DNA of 64,000 nt from Arthrobacter frigidicola (GCA_003602285.1 QZVU01000003.1:248001-312000), one strand, 5' to 3'. Counted from the stretch's first letter, positions 9,073 through 18,571 are shown. Numbers and translations are program-made. Notes: generated by a model from the letters alone, not told the origin.

Positions 9073-9999
9073 TTAGGTGCTGATGATCCGCCGGGACGCA
9101 GCGGCTTCAAGGACACCGCGGTCGGGGCGCGCCAGGTCCAGCACCCGCACCACCCCGCGTGTCGCTGCGGCCGACGCGATTTCCTCCTGATGGCCGTCGA
9201 CGTGCTCCCGGTGGGCCGGGTCCCGCACCGCAAGGACGGGCATCTTGCCCAGGCTCATCAGTTGAAGGATCGTTCCCACCCCGGCGTGGGTGATAACGAC
9301 GTCGGCGGCCGCGGCGCACCGGCTCAGGTCGCCGAAGCCCATCTCTTGGTGCACGGTGCCCGGAAGGCCGGAACGCCGGGTGGAGCCGAGCTGCCAGGTC
9401 AGCTCATCCCCGGGCTGGAGGATCGACAGCACGGCATCGACCGCCCGGTCGAACGCGTAGGGCCGGATCGTCCCGAGGGTGACCAGGATTTTCCGCACCC
9501 GGGCAGGCTCCGTCCCGGAGGAACAGGAGAAGGAATCCCAGATGGTGCCGGCGTAGGGCCAGCGGCGTGAGGACCAGCCCTCGTACTGGGCGTAGGTCCG
9601 TACCCGCGGCGCACGCTCAAGGATTCTGCCGGTGAAGGATGGAGCGGAGACCCGGGCGAGGCTCTCGACGTAGTAGGTGGGAATTCCGAACAGTGCCGCC
9701 AGGGGAAGCCCCGACACCGCGACGGCCGCCCCGGTGCTGATACAGGCGTCGAAGGACTCACGGCGCAGGATCGACAGGATCCTGCGTGCGGCCCTGAGGG
9801 TGGCCGGCGCATCGCGGGGCGCGACGTAGTCGACGAACTGGCTCCGCCGCGCACTCAGCATCGAGACGGTCTGTTGGGTTTCAAAGGTCACCCAAAGCGA
9901 ATCCTCCGACGCCTGAACGGTGCCGTCGATTTTCAGGAGTTCCGAGAGGTGCCCGCCGGCGGAGGACACCCACAGCACCTTGGCGCCCCGCGGCAACAT
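9073..9999 (-). CDS. Fused Alg14/Alg13-type glycosyltransferase (GT28-like)
   Basis: Probable UDP-sugar glycosyltransferase of envelope polysaccharide synthesis. The 308 aa fuse an Alg14-like half (VLWVSSAGGHLSELLK at 8-23, membrane-associating in relatives) to an Alg13/EpsF-like half with ILVTLGT (171-177), VVITHAGVGTILQLMSLGKMP (sugar-nucleotide site, from about 234) and REHVDGHQEEIA. In many bacteria these halves are separate genes (PssD/PssE type). The frame is open to 10077, but homology-like sequence begins at MLPRGAKVLW, so ATG 9999 is preferred; no strong ribosome binding site decides it. It lies alone between the two regulator pairs, preceded by a region with several CTAC boxes. Substrate unknown. 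Confidence 0.82.
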   Translation of the reverse strand: MLPRGAKVLWVSSAGGHLSELLKIDGTVQASEDSLWVTFETQQTVSMLSARRSQFVDYVAPRDAPATLRAARRILSILRRESFDACISTGAAVAVSGLPLAALFGIPTYYVESLARVSAPSFTGRILERAPRVRTYAQYEGWSSRRWPYAGTIWDSFSCSSGTEPARVRKILVTLGTIRPYAFDRAVDAVLSILQPGDELTWQLGSTRRSGLPGTVHQEMGFGDLSRCAAAADVVITHAGVGTILQLMSLGKMPVLAVRDPAHREHVDGHQEEIASAAATRGVVRVLDLARPDRGVLEAAASRRIIST

Positions 10000-10403
10000 G
10001 TCGAATTCGATTAGCGCTCCCAGCCTCGTGCCCGGCAATTTCAGCCCATTGTGCCATTCGAGGCCGCGTTGCGGCACTGCCGGTTCGGGCCGCGCCGCCC
10101 ACGGGCGTCACTCCACAAAGAAAGCCGGGCCGGAACGTCAATGTTCCGGCCCGGCCACCTGCAGGTCTTCCTGCCGAGGTTAAGGGTCGGCGGCGGCTGG
10201 GGATGAAGTCCTGGTCTCAAGAAGACTTCGACACCGCCGACCCGGTTCGGTGAAGCCGGCTCATTTTCTGGGTTCCGACTTGTCAAAACTCTATGTCCCC
10301 CGGGAGGACGGCAACACAAGTAATCGCGCCCGAATTCCCCTGTTCTGCTACCTGTTCCCGGGCACGGCACTACCTCATCGCCGAGGCTCCTACTCGGCAG
10401 GTC
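10000..10403 (-). promoter_or_regulatory. Intergenic region with clustered CTAC boxes and a terminator
   Basis: Contains CACTACCT (10368-10375), CCTACT at 10389-10394 and 10403-10408 (the last overlaps the stop of the upstream regulator), and a further CTACC near 10348. A strong hairpin lies at 10124-10155. The boxes are upstream of the glycosyltransferase and could serve its promoter; this is inference. Confidence 0.35.
10114..10155 (-). terminator. Rho-independent-like terminator after regulator pair B
   Basis: A perfect 13-bp stem (10124-10136 with 10143-10155) and a 6-base loop. Read on the minus strand it is followed by TTTCTTTG, the T-rich tail expected of an intrinsic terminator. It ends the transcript of the LuxR pair at 10404-15700 before the glycosyltransferase. 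Confidence 0.75.
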
Positions 10404-13064
10404 CTACTCCGGCCGGACGATCGATTCGTACTCCGCCGTCAGCTCCTCGCGCCGGGTGATTCCGAGCTTCGCGTAGATGCGGTAAAGATGGCCCTCGACG
10501 GTCCGGGGGGAGACCGTCAGCGCGGCGGCGATCGCACGGTTCGACGCTCCGTCGAGGGCGAGGGAAGCGATCTCCCGCTCCCGCGCGGTCAGCTTCGTCG
10601 GCTCCTCGGCGTCACCCAGGAGCGCGGGCGCGCAGCCCTCGAGGCGCTGGCGCCGGCGCCGGGCCACCTGGAGCAGTTCGCGCTGGGTCCGGCGGTCCCC
10701 CGCGCCCGACAGCAGCCGCATGGCCCGGTAGGCGGCGTCGGCCGCCACAAGGTGCTTTTGGGAAAGTTCCGCCTTGTCCCCCGCCGCTGCCAGCCGCTCC
10801 GGATCCCCGGAAACCGCCGCGGCGGCGTACGCTCTCAGCACCGCCGCCTCACGGCCTTCCATCGTGCCCGTGAGCGCCTCCAGCCGGACGGCGGACTCCT
10901 CGTCACCCAGCGCCACGAGGATCTCGAGGATGTCCTTTTCGACGGCGGAGAGACCCTTCCCGGCCGCAGTGGCGGCCAGGCCCGTCAGCCGGTCGAGGTG
11001 GTGCTCGCGGTTTGAAGAGGGCAGCAGGGCCGCATGGGTGAAAGCCTGTCCCAGCAGCGCGAGGGGGCGGCTGCCCCGGTGGGCCTGGGCGGCGAATTCG
11101 GTCGTCAGCGCCTCGGCACGGTCCGCCCGGCCCAGCGCGCTGGAGGCGAGGGCGGCGACGGCGAGGGTGTACGGGAGCAGAAGTTCCTTGTCGGACCGGC
11201 GGAGCGCTTCGAGCGCGGGACCCAGTTTTTCCATCCCCATCCGGAACCTGCCCCGGCGCACCTCGAGCAGCGCATCGAGGGCGGCGAGCGCCCCGCCGGT
11301 AAAGTCGTAGTCGCGGGCCGGCCGGCGGGCATAGTCCTGGAGGGCGGCCTCGGCCTCTGCGAACTCTCCGGAGTGGATCAGCACCAGGAGGTGGCGGGTG
11401 AGCGTGAAGGCGTGGAAATCGTTGAAGAGGCCGGGATTCGTGCGCACCAGGGCCAGGCCGGACGCCGTCAGCGCCTTGGCCTCGGTTCCCCGGCCGGTCG
11501 CCCCGAGGGCCTCACCGAGCAGGGACTGGGCCAGGGCGAAGTTGAGCTCGCCGCCGGCCTCATCCGGTCCGATCGCCCGCAGCCGCGTCTCGGCATCGGC
11601 GTAGCGGCCCTCGAGGTTGTAGGCGAAGCAGCGCAGCAGGGTGACCTCCGGCGGGTCCGCCGGGAAGTGGTGCTTCGACTGAAGCACGGCGCCCCACCGG
11701 TCGGCCAGGGTATGGATGTCCTTCAGCGGCCTGCCCTGGAACAGCCGCAGGCGCACCGTGAGAACCGCCGCGGCGGCAAGCACCTCGAGCTGCCCGGCTG
11801 CCTCGAGGGTTCCGCGCAGCAGGTCTTCGGCTTCGGGCAGGTGCATCCGGGCGATTTCGACCCGCGCCCGCTCCACCCGGGCTGCGGTGGCGTGTTCCGG
11901 ACCTGCCACCGCCGAGGCGAACCGGACCGAGGAGGACAGGTCGAAGTAACGGTGGGCGAGACGGGCCCCGTCAATGAGCTCGGCGTCCGAAACGGCTTCC
12001 CCGCAGTCAAGGGCCCAGTTGAGGTGCCGGATCCGGCCGGGGCCCACCGTGGGGATCGGAGTTGAGCCGGCGGCCAGCTCGGCCCTCAGCACGGCGCTCC
12101 GACCTGCCGGGACGAGTCCGCGCACGATCCTTCCGTAGAGCCGGTGGGTGGGAACCGCGAAGGCCGGATGGCCCGGCATGCTCATGATGAGCCCGGCCTC
12201 GAGCAGGCTCGGCACGGCTGTGGCATCGGTGATGCCGGAGAGCGCCGAGAAGGGAACAGGTTCTGCGAGGGCGAGCGCTTCGAAGGCCTTCCGTTCCTGC
12301 GGCGGCAGCCGCAGGCAGATGCCCCGCACGAGGTCGGCGAGGGAGGCGGGCACCCTCAGCTCCTCCCCGGACAGCTGCCATACCCCCGCGGTTTCGGTGA
12401 GCGCTCCATCGGCGAGGGACTGGTCCAGCAGGGTCCGTAGGAACAGCGGATTTCCGCCCGACTCCTCCCAGAGGCGCTCCCCGGTTCCGCGAACAAGCTC
12501 GCCGCCGAGTACTTTCGTGCACACCTCCGCCACCTCGGCCGCGTCCAGGGGTCCCACCTCGAATCGGGCGAGCAGTCCTTCCCTGCAGAGGGACACGAGT
12601 TCCTCGGAGACCGGTTCCTGCGGCCGCGAGAAGGCGACGAGGCGCACGGTGCGCGAGGAGACAAGCTGGGAGAGCACGTGGCTGCTGTCGTCGTCGACCT
12701 CGTGGGCGTCGTCGACGACAAGCAGCACCGGGCGGCCCTTGGACTCCTCACGGAAGAACGAGATCAGGATCCGCAGCACCGAGAGCGAGGACTCGATGTC
12801 GCGGGCCGTTGCCCGTCCCAGGAACGGCGCCAGCGCCGCGTAGGGTGCGTTGCTCAGGGCCGGGCCCGGGTGGATCAGGAAGGAAGCCGCCGAGTGCAGC
12901 GTCCGCTCCACGAGGTGGCGGGCGAGCGCCGTCTTGCCCATCCCCGCCTCTCCGAAAACGAACGCCCCGTGCAGGTCCGAGCGCGTCACGGCGTGCTCGA
13001 GGGCTTCGATTAGCGGGTTCCGGCCGACGAGGTCCCCGTCCACCAGCGAAGCGGTGGTCCTCAT
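10404..13064 (-). CDS. MalT/LAL-type ATPase-LuxR regulator (downstream gene of pair B)
   Basis: 886-aa regulator: Walker A GEAGMGKT at 38-45, Walker B VLLVVDDAHEVDDD at about 118-131, GNPLFLRTLLDQ after the ATPase core, a long Ala/Leu-rich helical region, and a LuxR HTH at about 825-886 (LTAREREIASLALDGASNR, SPRTVEGHLYRIYAKLGI, RREEL). Its ATG overlaps the stop of the upstream regulator (ATGA at 13061-13064), so translation is probably coupled. Closest relative in the window is the regulator at 2041-4710. The shared promoter presumably lies upstream of the partner gene. Effector unknown. Confidence 0.88.
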   Translation of the reverse strand: MRTTASLVDGDLVGRNPLIEALEHAVTRSDLHGAFVFGEAGMGKTALARHLVERTLHSAASFLIHPGPALSNAPYAALAPFLGRATARDIESSLSVLRILISFFREESKGRPVLLVVDDAHEVDDDSSHVLSQLVSSRTVRLVAFSRPQEPVSEELVSLCREGLLARFEVGPLDAAEVAEVCTKVLGGELVRGTGERLWEESGGNPLFLRTLLDQSLADGALTETAGVWQLSGEELRVPASLADLVRGICLRLPPQERKAFEALALAEPVPFSALSGITDATAVPSLLEAGLIMSMPGHPAFAVPTHRLYGRIVRGLVPAGRSAVLRAELAAGSTPIPTVGPGRIRHLNWALDCGEAVSDAELIDGARLAHRYFDLSSSVRFASAVAGPEHATAARVERARVEIARMHLPEAEDLLRGTLEAAGQLEVLAAAAVLTVRLRLFQGRPLKDIHTLADRWGAVLQSKHHFPADPPEVTLLRCFAYNLEGRYADAETRLRAIGPDEAGGELNFALAQSLLGEALGATGRGTEAKALTASGLALVRTNPGLFNDFHAFTLTRHLLVLIHSGEFAEAEAALQDYARRPARDYDFTGGALAALDALLEVRRGRFRMGMEKLGPALEALRRSDKELLLPYTLAVAALASSALGRADRAEALTTEFAAQAHRGSRPLALLGQAFTHAALLPSSNREHHLDRLTGLAATAAGKGLSAVEKDILEILVALGDEESAVRLEALTGTMEGREAAVLRAYAAAAVSGDPERLAAAGDKAELSQKHLVAADAAYRAMRLLSGAGDRRTQRELLQVARRRRQRLEGCAPALLGDAEEPTKLTAREREIASLALDGASNRAIAAALTVSPRTVEGHLYRIYAKLGITRREELTAEYESIVRPE

Positions 13065-15700
13065 GAGCGGGTTTCGGTGGGGATGAGCTCTCCAAGCTCG
13101 CTCCGGGTCGAGACGTTCAGTTTCGAGTACACCTGGTAGAGGTGGCCCTCGACCGTGCGCACCGAGACGAACATCTGCGCGGCGATCGCCTTGTTGCTCG
13201 CCCCCGCCGCCGCGAGCCGGGTGACCTCGCGTTCCCTGGCGGTGAGCCGTTCGAGGCCCGACCCTGCCGAGCTCCAGGCCGCGGCCTCGGGAAGGATCTC
13301 CCGGACCCGGCGCTGCAGTTGGCGGAGGGTGTTCTTCTCGCGCGTTCCGGCGGCGCTGCGCAGAGCGGCCTGGGCGGCGTCGGAGGCGAAGCGGCGGTCC
13401 CCCTGCGCGGAGGCGAGTTCGGCGGCCTGCACCAGCAGTTCGGCATCTCCGTTGCCCAGCCCCTTGGCGTAGAGCTCACAGGTCCGGGCGAACGCGCCCT
13501 GGAGCGAGGCGGACACCGCGGTCAGCGGATCGAGCGCCGTCCTGTCGCCGAGGCGCACAGCCCGGGACAGGGACAGCAGCGCCCACGCGCCCGCGCCGGC
13601 GCGGCGGTCAACCTCCCCGAGGGCGTGGAGGTCGCGGGCCGCGTCGGCCTTGACCTCAAGGAGCGAGGACACCAGGAGCTGAAGGTGCCGGGACGCGCGC
13701 CGGACCTTCCACGGGCTTGCTGGGCCGGCCTCGGTGACCGGAAGGTGGGCGATTGCCTGTTCGAGGTTGCGCTCCTGGGCGTGGCAGTAGGTGATTCCGG
13801 CCGCGGCCAGGGGCAGCAGGCCCTGCGGGTCGCGGACGCGCAGCTGGTTGAGCGCGGGAGCGAGCAGTTCGAGGGCGGGACCGACCCTGCCCTGGAGCGC
13901 CTCGGCAACACCTTCGGCGACGGCGCCCCATGATCCGCGCCCGGCCTCCGGACCCCCCCTCGGCAGTCCGGCTGCGGCCAGCATCCGTTCGCCCTCGGCG
14001 CCCGAGCCGGCGAGCCGGTACACCTCCCCGATCTGCTGGACGGCGAAGGTCCGGGTGGTCCCGCTGATGCCCGGTCCCCCGACCCGGCGGGCGAGGTCGG
14101 TGGCCAGTTCCATTGCCTCGAGCTGCCGGGCGGTCATCGCCCAGGCTTCGCACAGCCAGCCCTCGACGCGCGCCCGGAACTCGGCGTCGAGCCCGTCATC
14201 GGAGGCAAGGACCGCCGGAAGCTCTGCCGCGTTGTGCAGGAACCGGCCGTCCCAGGAGGCCTGCTCGGCGCGGGCCAGCAGCGCCTCCTTGCGCAGTTCC
14301 GCGGCCTCCGGCAGGGGCTGCTCGCCGGCGAGGCCGGCGGCGGCCCGGTCGAGGAGGGCCGCGCTGCCGGGCTGGCCGAGCTGACGGAGGATGCGCGCCT
14401 GCAGCAGGCGCAGCCGGAAGAGGTCGGCACCGGCGGGGCTCTCCGGGCGGCCCGCCAGGGCCGCCGCGGTCGAGGCGGCGCGTTCGAAATCCCCCTGTCC
14501 GAGGTCGGCGATGACCGACTCGAGCACCAGGGCGGCGGGTACCGAGCGGGCCTTTCCGCTTGCCGCGATCTCCGCGGCCGCCGCGAAGTCGCCGGCGCGG
14601 TTGGCCGAGCGGGCGCCGGCCAGGGCGACCTCGGGAGGCAGCGGGAGTCCGGCCCGGAGCAGCCACTGTGCATGCCGGGTCGGTTCGGCCTCTAGGACCG
14701 CCCCAAAGCCCGGCTGGGACGCGAAGTCGGCGTAGAGCGCCCCGGCCTCCTCCGCGGGAACACTTTCGGCGACGGCGTCGGCAAGGGCGGGTGCGGTGCA
14801 GCGCGCGGCCGGCGCCGGCCCGTGGTCGACGCTGATGACGCGCGCCTCCTGCACGGTGTCGAGGTCTTCCGGGCTGAACCGCTTGAGCGCCATCGGCCAG
14901 GGCAGGTGGCCGGCCAGGGCGGTCAGGCGTACGATTCTGCGCTGTTCCCGGCTCAGCTCGGGCAGGGCCGATCCGGCTTCCGCGAGTTCCTCGCCCAGGA
15001 CCAGCCGGCCGGGCAGCAGCACCCAGGAGCCGTTGCTCCGGGCGAGGAGGTTGCGCCGGGCCATCCCCCGCAGCGCCGTGCGGAGGACCCTCGGGTTGCC
15101 GGCGCTGAACTCCCACAGCGCCTGCAGGCACTCCTGGGATGCCGGCGCCCCCAGTTCGGCCTCGACGAACCGGGTCGATTCGTCGAAGGTGAGCGGCGGA
15201 ACGTCGAAGCGCTGAAGCGAACCGTCGCACCACATCGCCATGAAGGCGCCGTCGGCGAGGGCGAAATCCTTGACGGCCAGCAGGATGCGGGCGTCGCCGT
15301 TCTGTACGAGCTGGCTGATGACGCCGGAGGAGGCGGCGTCAAGCTGCTCGGCGTTGTCGACCGCGATGATGACCGACTCGCCGCGGGCATGACGCCGCAG
15401 GGCGGCGCTCAGCGCCTGGAGGACCATCACCGGGTTGCCGAGCACCTCCCGTTCCACCTCGGAGAGGAGGAAGCTCAGGGCACGGTAGGGAATGCGCCGG
15501 GAAGCGGCCGATCCCCGCACGTTGACGATGTGGACCCCGGACGCCGACTGGAGGACCTGCTGCAGGAGCGCCGTCTTGCCGACGCCCGTCCCTCCGACGA
15601 GGACCGCTCCCGAGGATCCCTCCCGGCGGAGGGCCGTCTGGATCCCGGCAAGCAGTTCGGTGCGCCCGATGAAGAAGCTGCCGGGCAGCAGCGGGGTCAT
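13061..15700 (-). CDS. MalT/LAL-type ATPase-LuxR regulator (upstream gene of pair B)
   Basis: 879-aa regulator: Walker A GGTGVGKT at 36-43, Walker B-like VIIAVDNAEQLDA (Asp-Asn), GNPRVLRTAL, a helical middle rich in Ala, Leu and Arg, and a LuxR HTH at about 819-879 (LTAREREVTRLAAAGASNK, VSVRTVEGHLYQVYSKL). An upstream extension to 15817 is open but unlike the paralogues; ATG 15700, with AGGGCGG just upstream, gives the usual start (short leader then IGR). It overlaps its partner by four bases. Closest relative in the window is the regulator at 4728-7355. Confidence 0.87.
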   Translation of the reverse strand: MTPLLPGSFFIGRTELLAGIQTALRREGSSGAVLVGGTGVGKTALLQQVLQSASGVHIVNVRGSAASRRIPYRALSFLLSEVEREVLGNPVMVLQALSAALRRHARGESVIIAVDNAEQLDAASSGVISQLVQNGDARILLAVKDFALADGAFMAMWCDGSLQRFDVPPLTFDESTRFVEAELGAPASQECLQALWEFSAGNPRVLRTALRGMARRNLLARSNGSWVLLPGRLVLGEELAEAGSALPELSREQRRIVRLTALAGHLPWPMALKRFSPEDLDTVQEARVISVDHGPAPAARCTAPALADAVAESVPAEEAGALYADFASQPGFGAVLEAEPTRHAQWLLRAGLPLPPEVALAGARSANRAGDFAAAAEIAASGKARSVPAALVLESVIADLGQGDFERAASTAAALAGRPESPAGADLFRLRLLQARILRQLGQPGSAALLDRAAAGLAGEQPLPEAAELRKEALLARAEQASWDGRFLHNAAELPAVLASDDGLDAEFRARVEGWLCEAWAMTARQLEAMELATDLARRVGGPGISGTTRTFAVQQIGEVYRLAGSGAEGERMLAAAGLPRGGPEAGRGSWGAVAEGVAEALQGRVGPALELLAPALNQLRVRDPQGLLPLAAAGITYCHAQERNLEQAIAHLPVTEAGPASPWKVRRASRHLQLLVSSLLEVKADAARDLHALGEVDRRAGAGAWALLSLSRAVRLGDRTALDPLTAVSASLQGAFARTCELYAKGLGNGDAELLVQAAELASAQGDRRFASDAAQAALRSAAGTREKNTLRQLQRRVREILPEAAAWSSAGSGLERLTAREREVTRLAAAGASNKAIAAQMFVSVRTVEGHLYQVYSKLNVSTRSELGELIPTETRS

Positions 15701-16025
15701 TTCGGGCCGCCCTGGACGACCGGTGCATGGACCGGTGTGGCATGACGCGAATAAATCACTCTGTGAGACCGCATTGAGACCAACTTCTTCCCCGGGCTGT
15801 GAGTTCTCCTGATACACAGCCTAGAAACGAGTGGGCCCGCGAACACGAGTGGTGACTACGGAAGTTCCCGTGCAACTACCCGTTTTCGTGCGGCAGATGC
15901 GTGAATGCCTACTCAATTGGCCGACGCTCACTACCTAGCATCGGACCTTCGGCCCCTTTACCCTACTGGGGTGGAGGGCGTCCGCCCCACCTAGGTTGAG
16001 GGGATTCTACCGTCCTGCAGCAGGC
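15701..16025 (-). promoter_or_regulatory. Upstream region of regulator pair B with five CTAC boxes
   Basis: No gene is seen between the regulator start and prs. CTAC occurs at 15856, 15876, 15909, 15931 and 15963, with spacings of 20, 33, 22 and 32 bases, so pairs repeat about every 53-54 bases. The fourth is a CACTACCT octamer (15929-15936); the third and fifth are CCTACT. This looks like a multi-site operator for LuxR-type proteins, but no binding evidence exists here. Confidence 0.4.
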
Positions 16026-17006
16026 TCAGGCGATCCCGTCGAAAAGGCTCGTGACGGATCCGTCGTCGAACACCTCCCGGATCGCACGGGCGATCAGCGG
16101 CGCAATTGAGAGCACCGTCAACTGCGGGAAGCGTTTCTCGGCGGGAATCGGCAGGGTGTTGGTGACGACCACTTCCCGCGCGCCCGACTCCGCGAGCCGG
16201 CGTGATGCCGGCTCGGAGAAGACAGCGTGCGTGGCGGCGATTATAACATCCTTCGCTCCGGCGTTCTTCAGCACCTGTACGGCTCCGGAGATCGTTCCTC
16301 CGGTGTCGATCATGTCGTCGATGAGCACGCAGGTGCGTCCCTCGATCTGGCCGACGACCTGCTTTGACACGGCCTGGTTGGGGACCGTGAGGTCCCGGCT
16401 CTTGTGGACGAACGCCAGCGGTGCACCGCCGAGCCGTTCGGCCCACTGCTCGGCCACCCGCACCCGGCCGGTGTCCGGCGAGACCACGGTGACGTTGTCT
16501 GCATCGACGCGTGAGCGGATGTATTCGGCGAGCAGCGGAATCGCCATCAGGTGATCCACCGGGCCGTCGAAGAAGCCCTGGATCTGCGAGGTGTGAAGGT
16601 CGACGGACATCAGCCGGTTGGCTCCGGCCGTCTTGTAGAGGTCGGCGACCAGGCGCGCCGAGATGGGCTCGCGGCCCCGGCCTTTCTTGTCCTGGCGGGC
16701 ATAGGGATAGAACGGGGACACCACCGTGATGCGCTTGGCGGAGGCGCGCTTCAGCGAATCGACCATGATCAGCTGTTCCATCAGCCAGTTGTTCAGCGGG
16801 GCGGGGTGCGCCTGGATCACGAAGACGTCGGTGCCGCGCACGCTCTCGCCCGACCGGACGTAGATCTCCCCGTTGGCGAAGTCGTAGGCGGAGACGGGCA
16901 GGAGTTCGGTGCCAAGTTCCGCGGCGATCTCCTCCGCGAGTTCGGGGTGGGCGCGCCCGGAGGCCAGGACCAGCTTCTTCTCGCCGTGTGCCGTGATTTC
17001 GCTCAT
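16026..17006 (-). CDS. prs: Ribose-phosphate pyrophosphokinase (PRPP synthetase)
   Basis: Makes PRPP from ribose-5-phosphate and ATP for nucleotide, His, Trp and NAD synthesis, and in actinobacteria for decaprenylphosphoryl arabinose. The 326-aa protein shows LVLASGRAHPELAEEIA at the N-terminus, the metal-binding DLHTSQIQGFFDGPVDHL, ARQDKKGRGREPISARLVA, and the PRPP-binding loop VLIDDMIDTGGTISGA. Length fits class I enzymes. Its start overlaps the glmU stop by four bases, so the pair is translationally coupled. Confidence 0.97.
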   Translation of the reverse strand: MSEITAHGEKKLVLASGRAHPELAEEIAAELGTELLPVSAYDFANGEIYVRSGESVRGTDVFVIQAHPAPLNNWLMEQLIMVDSLKRASAKRITVVSPFYPYARQDKKGRGREPISARLVADLYKTAGANRLMSVDLHTSQIQGFFDGPVDHLMAIPLLAEYIRSRVDADNVTVVSPDTGRVRVAEQWAERLGGAPLAFVHKSRDLTVPNQAVSKQVVGQIEGRTCVLIDDMIDTGGTISGAVQVLKNAGAKDVIIAATHAVFSEPASRRLAESGAREVVVTNTLPIPAEKRFPQLTVLSIAPLIARAIREVFDDGSVTSLFDGIA

Positions 17007-18571
17007 GCCTGGCTGCTCTCTTCTGTTGGTGTCGCCACTGTGCCGGGGGTGGTGCTGGTGGAGGAAGGACCGGTGGCCGGGGGGTCCGAGGCAGGGTCAC
17101 CGGCCGATGCCGCGGCGGCCCGGGCGGAGGCAGTGCCGGGCCGCTTCGCCCCGACCCACCCTTCGGCGTTGCGCTGAGGGGCGATGCTCAGGCCCAGGGC
17201 ACCGGCGGGGACGTCCTTGCGGATCACCGCGCCGGCTCCCGTGTAGGCGCCGTCACCGACGGTGACGGGCGCGACGAAGACGGTGTTCGAACTGGTGCGC
17301 ACATGGGAGCCGATGACGGTGCGGTGCTTGTTCACGCCGTCGTAGTTGGCCGTGATGTTTCCGCAGCCGATGTTCGTGTACTCGCCGATCTCGGCGTCGC
17401 CGGCGTAGCCCAGGTGGGACAGCTTCGAGCCGCGGCCGATGGTGACATTCTTGGTCTCGTAGAAGGCCCCGATCTTGCCTTCCTCGCCGAGCACCGTGCC
17501 CGGGCGCAGGTAGGTGAAGGGGCCGACGGAGGCGCCGGCACCGATCCGCGCGCCGCTTCCATGGGTGCGCACCACGGAGGCGTCCTCGCCGACGAGAACA
17601 TCGGTGAGGGTGGTGTCGGGACCGACCACCGCACCGCGTTCGAGCCGGGTTGCCCCGTGGAGCTGGGTGCCCGGCAGGACGGTGGTGTCCTCGCTGAGCA
17701 CGGCCGTGGCGTCGATCCAGGTCGTTGCCGGGTCGATGATGCTCACCCCGGCCCGCATCCATGCGGTGACGATCCGCCGGTTCAGCTCCGCGCCAAGGCT
17801 GGCCAGCTGCACGCGGTCGTTGACCCCCTCGACCTGCCAGCGGTCCTCGGAGACGACGGCGGCGACCCGGCCGCCCGCGGCGCGGCAGAGGCCGAGGACG
17901 TCGGTCAGGTACATCTCGCCCTGGGCGTTGTCGGCGCCGACCTGCCCCAGCGCGGTGCGCAGGAGCCCGGCGTCGAAGGCATAGATTCCGGAGTTGATCT
18001 CGCGGATCTTCCGCTCTACGTCGGTGGCGTCCTTGTGCTCCACAATGGCCGTGACCGTGCCGTCGGCTCCCCGCAGGATCCTGCCGTAGCCGTCGGCGTT
18101 GTCGAGGACCGCGGTCAGGACGGTCACCGCGTTCGCTCCTGCCCGGTGCTCGGCCAGGAGGTGTTCAAGCGTCGCGGGGGTGAGCAGCGGCACGTCACCG
18201 TAGGTGACGACGACGGTGCCTTTGAGGGGGGCGCCGTGGCGGGCGTCGAGCGCCTCGAGGGCGACCTGGACGGCTCTGCCGGTGCCCGGAATCTCGTCCT
18301 GGTCCACGAGCAGCGCGCCGGGGTCGAGGGCGGCGATGTGGCCGGCGACGAGGTCGCGTTCATGGCGGACCACCACGGCCAGCGCCTCCGGTCCGAGTGC
18401 ACGGGCCGCGGCGAGGGCGTGGCCCACGAGGGAGAGACCTCCCAGCGGGTGCAGGACCTTCGGGGTCCTCGACTTCATCCGGGTGCCTGCTCCGGCAGCG
18501 AGGACGATCACTGCGGCCGGTGGGGAGGATTCCAATGGTGCCGTCGCAGCAGCGGCGTCCTGATGGCTCAC
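17003..18571 (-). CDS. glmU: Bifunctional UDP-GlcNAc pyrophosphorylase / GlcN-1-P acetyltransferase
   Basis: Performs the last two steps to UDP-GlcNAc, precursor of peptidoglycan and other envelope polymers. The 522 aa contain the uridylyltransferase domain (VLAAGAGTRMKSRTPKVLHP at 23-42, VVTYGDVPLL, and NSGIYAFD) and a left-handed beta-helix acetyltransferase domain with hexad repeats (FTYLRPGTVLG, YETKNVTIGRGSKLSHLGY, NIGCGNITANYDGVNKH). A 50-residue Ala/Pro/Ser/Thr-rich tail follows the helix. The start is GTG with AGGAG about ten bases upstream. tRNA-Gln lies immediately upstream; prs follows with a 4-nt overlap. Confidence 0.97.
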   Translation of the reverse strand: MSHQDAAAATAPLESSPPAAVIVLAAGAGTRMKSRTPKVLHPLGGLSLVGHALAAARALGPEALAVVVRHERDLVAGHIAALDPGALLVDQDEIPGTGRAVQVALEALDARHGAPLKGTVVVTYGDVPLLTPATLEHLLAEHRAGANAVTVLTAVLDNADGYGRILRGADGTVTAIVEHKDATDVERKIREINSGIYAFDAGLLRTALGQVGADNAQGEMYLTDVLGLCRAAGGRVAAVVSEDRWQVEGVNDRVQLASLGAELNRRIVTAWMRAGVSIIDPATTWIDATAVLSEDTTVLPGTQLHGATRLERGAVVGPDTTLTDVLVGEDASVVRTHGSGARIGAGASVGPFTYLRPGTVLGEEGKIGAFYETKNVTIGRGSKLSHLGYAGDAEIGEYTNIGCGNITANYDGVNKHRTVIGSHVRTSSNTVFVAPVTVGDGAYTGAGAVIRKDVPAGALGLSIAPQRNAEGWVGAKRPGTASARAAAASAGDPASDPPATGPSSTSTTPGTVATPTEESSQA

